From the NCBI GenBank assembly GCA_000827495.1, contig KN817529.1:1-64000 (forward strand): a stretch of DNA of 64,000 nt, in the 5' to 3' direction. The DNA is from Hypholoma sublateritium FD-334 SS-4 (lineage: Eukaryota > Basidiomycota > Agaricomycetes > Agaricales > Strophariaceae). Under the pieces are notes generated by a model. The model was given only the letters and a program-made list of their open reading frames with translations. It ran no database searches and was not told the origin of the DNA. The stretch's first letter is position 1, and each line of letters starts with the position of its first letter. The translations under genes and the position numbers were made by a program. This document shows positions 58,653 through 64,000 of the stretch, one piece after another.

Positions 58653-61600
58653 CTATGACCACCAACCATCCTCACCTTGCGTTGGCGCCGCTGACACGGT
58701 GCTCGGCGTCGGAGACGGCCCGCGCGCGTACTGCTGGTATGGCGCAGCATATTGCGCTTTTGGTGTGGCTGGTGCGAGACTGCTATACCGGCCGACTGGC
58801 GTGCGGAGCGGTGTCTGGCCCCACTCGCGCGCGACGTTGCTCGGCGCGTGCATCGAGTCCCGCACAGACGGCTCGTGCCCAGACGGCGGCGCAGCCAGGC
58901 TCCGCGCGCTGGAGTACGACGACATCCGGCGATTCGGCGCCTCGTTGTATACGGTGCTGGCCCTGGAATCAGGCCGGGGCGGCGGATGGCTGGCGGTGCC
59001 GTTAGTGCGCGGGCGGAACGTCGGAGCCGCAGAGGAGAGCCGGCTCGCGTTCGCCTTCTCGAGCTCGCCCTGCAGGTGCGCGCACTTCGATTCGAGCGAG
59101 GCGATTTGCTGCTGCAGCTTGGTCGCGCGATCCTGATGCGATTGGGTCAGTATCACGGAACAGGGTTCATTTGCGGGAATGCTCACCGACTGCAAGCGGC
59201 TATCCGCCTCCTTCTCATCGAGCTGCATCTTCGCAAACTCGTAGTCGGCGTCCAGCTGCGCCTGCGTCTGCTCGGCTTGTTCCAATTTAGTCTCGAGCAT
59301 CTCCGCCGTACCCTGGGCTGCCTTGGCCAGACGCTCCCATTCCTCCGAGCGCTGTTGAGCTTGCGCCAGAGTCTGGCGCACAGTCGCTCCAGACCGCTCG
59401 CTGTTTGCAAGCTTCGATTCCAGGTCCTTGAAGCGTTTCTGGATGCCGGCATTCTCGTCCTCCAGGGTCTTGCAGTGATCGCGATAGTGGCGAAGCTCCT
59501 TCTGCTCTTCGCTGTCAGCGTTCTCGAGCAGATTGAACACGAGATTGATCTTCTCTGTCGCCGCATTGAGGGCGTCCCAGTTGCTTTGTTGAGAGACCAG
59601 GGCATCATACTTCGCCTGCAGGGCAGCAAGCGATTTCGAAGCAATGTCCTTCTCTTTGTTCGCGATAACAACCTCGCGATCCCAGGAAGCGGCCTGGTGA
59701 TTCAGTTAATAAAGCAACTCGAGCGAAATGAAATGAATAAGGCTAACCTTGCTCTTCAATTCCTGGTTCTCGGCAGTGAGATCCTTCTTCGACACCTCTA
59801 AATCGGCGATGGTGCGCTGGTTAGTCTCTGCAACGACATCAGCGGATTGAAGGCGCGCCAGGGCCTTCGCCAGCGCGTCTTCGACTTCGGCATTGCGAGC
59901 CTGGGACGCACTCGCTTCTGTCGCCTGCGTCGAAGCAGCCGTCTGCAGTTCCTTCATTTGTGCCCGCAAACGATCGCGATCGGCTTCAACAATCCCAAGC
60001 TTCTCCACAAGCACATCTTTCTCGACGCGCACTTGGCCATGGGAGCCTCGGGCTTTCGTCACTTGAATTTGGTATTCCGTATTGAGTTTACGGAGCTCAT
60101 CCAGCTCGCGTTTAGTGCTATCGCGTGATGTAATGAGCTCCGTTAACGAGTGTTCAATCCCTTTTGCGATCGCAGAGAAGCTCTCTGGAAGGGCAGCGAG
60201 CTTGTCCAAGACGTCCTTGCGCTCCGAGACGGCGCCTTCGCCCTGTTCGGAAAGCTTCCTCTGCTCCGTCGAAAGGGCCTCGACAATATCTTTAATGAGA
60301 ATGATATTGACGTCTGGCTCAGCAACTGGGGCAGGCTGATCGAGTTTCTTGAGGATGTCATTCTGCAGCGCCTTAACCTCTTGGAGCTGTGGCTCAACCT
60401 TGCTCGGAATTCCAGCAACAGAAGCGAGTATTTGGCTCTGCACCTCTGCAAACGCGGCCTGCCGCTCGGCAGCTGCCCTCTGTCCATCTGCAACCCTGTC
60501 GACCGCGGCGGGCACCTTGTTGACGGACTCCAAAATCTGCGAAACGCCCTCGGCCACCTGTACGTAGGTGGCATTTGCGCTTGACGCCTTGTCGCGCACA
60601 GCCAGGCGTGAGTCCAGCCGCTCGACGACAAGGTCCGCGACCTGTTCCTTGATCTCAAAGGCGTCAATGGGCGCGATCGCCCGGCGGACCTCTGTGATGA
60701 GCTTGACGGTGATAGCATCGGCGTCCACAGGCACCGGCTTCAGCGCCGCCAGGTGCGGCAGGATGCGCTCGACGATGAGGCCCGCCGTCTCGCGCTTGTC
60801 CGAGGCGAGGTCGATGAGCTGCGAGATGTGCGGTTTGACCGACTGCGTGAGCTCGCGCGTGAGGAAGTCGTAGTCGACGGGCTCGTTGTGCAGCGAGCGG
60901 ATCATGGGCGACAGCACGCTGACAATCTTGCTAACGATGAGGTCGTACTCGACAGCGGGGGCCTTGGATAATGCAGCATCCTGGCGCGCAGATAGCTCCG
61001 AGATCGCCTCGACGACCGCGTCCACTGTCTTCTTGCCCACCTCTTCGACGGCAGGCAAGACATCCGGCGACCCACCGGAAACAGACGCCCCGGGAGCGCC
61101 CGGTACCAGATGCCGCAGGTCGCTTTGGAACTTCGCCAGCAGGTCCGCGTGTCCATCCTCGACAATCTCCCGGAGTAGCTGGAAGTCGACCTCGCCACGC
61201 GCATCCATCTGACTGCTCTCCGCATGCCGCGCCGCCACCTCCCTCAGCTGCTCCTCGAACATCGCGATGACCTCCTCCGCCGTCGCACCCGTGTCCGTGC
61301 GCTGCTCCCGACGCATGATATGATGCCGCAAATCGCCAAGCTTCTCATCAAGCAACTGCGCAATAACCGACTCGAGCTGCTGCAGTGATAGCGCCGCAGC
61401 GACGGACGACTGCGCAAGCGACTCCACATCCTGCTCGTCGTCATCGTCGCCGCCAAGCGTGTCGGGCAACGACGACCGGCGGCGCACATGACGTACCGGC
61501 GCGAATACGTCGTCCGCCGCGCGTAGCGCGCGCTCGCCGGGGTCAGTGACGAGGCGCGACGGCTGAGACGGCTGGCGGTGGGCGATGAGCGCGACGTGGT

Positions 61601-64000
61601 CGTCGTCCATCGACGGGCGGCGGCTGTGCTCGAAGATCTCGCGCGAATCGAGGCGCGAGCGCACGCTGCGCCGCGTACGCTCCTCGTTGTTGCTGCTGAT
61701 GAGCGCCTTGAACACGCCCGCGGGGACGGTATTGCCCGACACCGGGTGCGTGAAGTCGAGCGGGATCGGCGCGCGCTTCTGCTTCGCCGGGGCGGGCGTG
61801 GGCATGGGCACGAACACGTCGTTCGCCTGCAGCTCGCTGTTGTCGCCCTTCGCCGTGCTCGAGTCGTTCATGCTCTCCTCCACACCCCCGTCGACCGTGT
61901 CGGACTCTTTCGGCACCCACGGCATGTTGTTGGCGACCGCGTTGAAGCCCGCAAACGTAAACGGCTGGAACGCAGGCTCGTCGATGTCCGCGGCCCTCGC
62001 GCTTGAGAGCGACCGCGAGCGCCGACGATGGTGGATGTTCGGCGACGACGTGTCGAGCTTCATGGGGAACTTGAACGATGACATGCTGTCGCCCTCCTCT
62101 TCCACGGACGACGCAGACGAAAGCCGGCGCTGGCGCTTCTCTCTGCCTTGGACTTTGAACGGCGAGGCCTCCACTGACGGCGGCATCGCATGCTGGGGCT
62201 CAGGGAACGGCGGCGCCACTGGCTCGGGCACAGGCATCGTCGGTAGGCCCGGCACACGGAAATTGAACGCGCCGGGTTTAAATTCTGGCGCCGCCACATT
62301 TAGCGACTTGCCCAAAGAGGGCAACCGCCCATGGAGCGGCGAGTATGAGCCCGATCCCACCGACGCAGAGACAGGGATGGGCATCGACGGCGCCGCTGGC
62401 TCCGGCTGTGACCACGACGCGCTCGTGCCGAACGACTGCCCGAACACGAACGGCTTCGCGAGCGGGTTCAGCGACGCTCTCCGCCCCGCAGACAGCGTCG
62501 ACTGGTGCGTCGGGTTAGGGGCGTACGCATAATTGTCCGATCCCGAGCGCGAGTGCGCCATCGCGGGATCGTGGACCGAGTAGGGGCTCGATGGCCCACG
62601 CGAGTGCTCCGGAATTCCAAATGGATTGTGCTGGCGCGCGCGGTCGGCGCCCGATTCGGGATAATACTCTTCCGTCCGAACGCCAAGGAACTCTGCGCGG
62701 CGCGCGCCGAGGGGCAGGTTCTCCTCGCTCGGGTTGGAGATGATGTCATCCTCCCGGCGCTGCAGGAAGCCGAGCGCGCTCTCTGGTGGACGTGGGAAGT
62801 CGGGCAGGCGGCGGGGCTGGTCAACGTCTTGCTGGCGATTTCGGCGGCGCATGCGGCGCTCGACGCGTTGTTGCCGCGCGCGCTCCTCGTCAGAGGGGTT
62901 TGACCACTCTCCTATGCTCTAAAAATAGGATGAGGTATTGCACAAAGGGAAAAACAAGCTGGTACGAACCTCATCGTCCGACGTTTCCAGCCCGAGATAC
63001 ACATCTTCCGACCCTGTCCACTCTTCGACGGGGTCGACTTCAAGATCACGCACCATTTGCCGCTCTTCCTCACCCTCCACCTCCGACTGGTCCGCTTCCG
63101 CCGCACGCTCTTCAAGTTCTTGCTGCCGTTCAGCTGCTTCTGCGACGGCGCTATCGAATTGAGAATGGAAGTTGCCTCCAACCGAGCGTAACGACAACGC
63201 CGCCGAAAGCTTAGATACATGACGCGAATGCACGCGCGTTTGAGGCGCAGTAGTCGTGTTATCGTCGATTTCAGAAGTCTCTCCGTCTCCAGTATACTGG
63301 TCCATCTCACCCGCGGCGCCGTTATCCTCCTCGTCGCCCAATTCCTCGTTCTGGCGCGGCTGGTCCTCTTCTTCGCCTTCCTCTTCGGACTCCAGTGGCA
63401 CGTCCAGTCCAAAGCCCCGAATAAAGTCGATATGGTTCGGGTTGCCAACAGCTGACAATGGGGGTCCAAAGTTTACTGGAACGCGGCCTTGTGGTGCGTG
63501 AATGGGGTCGGTTTGGAAGGAGGAATCGGATGTGACACTTTCGGCCACTGAGTCGGAGCCTAAAACGGCGTTCATCCCGAAAGGGTTGAAAGGCGACGGC
63601 GTCGACGAATAGGCCTGATAAGATGGCACCTGGGCAAGTGACATAGTGTGCCCGTGGCGATTGGTGATAAACCGTGGTGACGGCGAGAGCCCAAACGGCC
63701 CTGTAAACGAAGGCTGAGGGGAAGAGGCAAGTGAGCTCCCCACGGAACTCGCGTCTTGAGCTTTTTGAAGCTTGTTTAGCTTAAATAATAGCAGAGCAGG
63801 GTCCGCCGGAGACGATATCTAGTAGAGTCCAAGATCAGAAGTGCTACACGTGTAGAGCATGTGGCGATACGCACTGATGCTGCCCGGGCATGAGGCGCGT
63901 GGATATGGGGTATAGTGCTGCCCGACCCGCGCTCAACTCCAAGTTTCTGCAGCTTCTCTTCAATTTCCTTCTGTTTTATCACTTCCCATGCAACCTGTTG
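58653..64000 (-). CDS. Very large coiled-coil protein of unknown function (5' partial)
   Basis: It runs off the right edge: the outermost frame (QQVAWEVIKQKEIEEKLQ) is open at 64000. Order: a charged helix; SSPADPALLLFKLNKLQKAQ; a Ser/Pro-rich part (GSSLASSPQPSFTGPFGLSP); an acidic block; a Ser/Pro/Arg-rich disordered middle with SRSGSDNYAYAPNP; then from about 61400 a very long coiled coil (QLLDEKLGDLRHHIMRREQR ... ELQTAASTQATEASASQARN) that continues through the last exons (ELRHYRDHCKTLEDENAGIQ). The tail is Ser/Pro-rich and ends GEDGWWS. At least 1650 residues. It looks like a fungal cytoskeletal or scaffold protein, but no named domain is seen. At least five introns, all short. Confidence 0.8.

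Noticed and set aside
1..64000. CRISPR array, prophage or operon structures
   Set aside because: No regularly spaced repeats of that type; the spliced genes show the DNA is fungal nuclear.

Overview
This window is nuclear DNA of a filamentous basidiomycete fungus, most likely an Agaricomycete. Genes are packed closely and most carry several short introns (about 45-65 bp, GT..AG). The proteins are fungal (Ku80, Sth1/Snf2, Mip1, Yap1-type bZIP, Erf4, Cyc8/Ssn6, Brl1/Brr6, fungal ADAM, Dbp3, Osh-type OSBP). The two transposon classes in the left part are typical of mushroom genomes. I cannot assign the order or genus from the sequence alone.

Region 1 (1-15.6 kb) is a transposon block. A PIF/Harbinger element is cut by the left edge: a Myb/SANT-like accessory gene (+) and an intact DDE transposase (-) converge with only 13 bp between their stops. 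A repeat-rich stretch follows, holding a long inverted repeat (two arms of about 1.26 kb around a 1.75-kb loop), a decayed pseudogene, palindromic repeats and a TA-flanked MITE-like element (10976-11912). Next comes a complete TA-flanked Tc1/mariner-type element (11954-15619) that carries an intact DD34E transposase and a second, convergent, five-exon gene of 535 codons. That two-gene Tc1/mariner layout is the most novel feature I see. CpG dinucleotides are selectively lost between about 7.3 and 12 kb, while the flanking transposons keep theirs.

Region 2 (16-28.6 kb): GET3 (tail-anchored protein targeting) and SRP68 (co-translational targeting) are head to head with 64 bp between start codons. 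Ku80 (DNA end joining) follows and is head to head with a large Sth1/Snf2-type chromatin remodeller.

Region 3 (28.6-47 kb): mitochondrial DNA polymerase gamma (MIP1), a Yap1/Pap1 oxidative-stress bZIP factor, Erf4 (Ras palmitoyltransferase subunit) and the Cyc8/Ssn6 co-repressor all lie on the minus strand. They are followed by a tiny SERF/4F5 gene (+), a Brl1/Brr6 nuclear-envelope protein (-) and a mitochondrial ClpP protease (+).

Region 4 (47-64 kb): an ADAM membrane metalloprotease (-), an unrecognised two-exon gene (-), the DEAD-box helicase Dbp3 (+), a short Osh6/7-like lipid-transfer protein (+), and a very large coiled-coil protein (-) that runs off the right edge. The cellular genes are unrelated in function and look like ordinary conserved genome content. 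Exon boundaries were read by eye from frame continuity and splice consensus.
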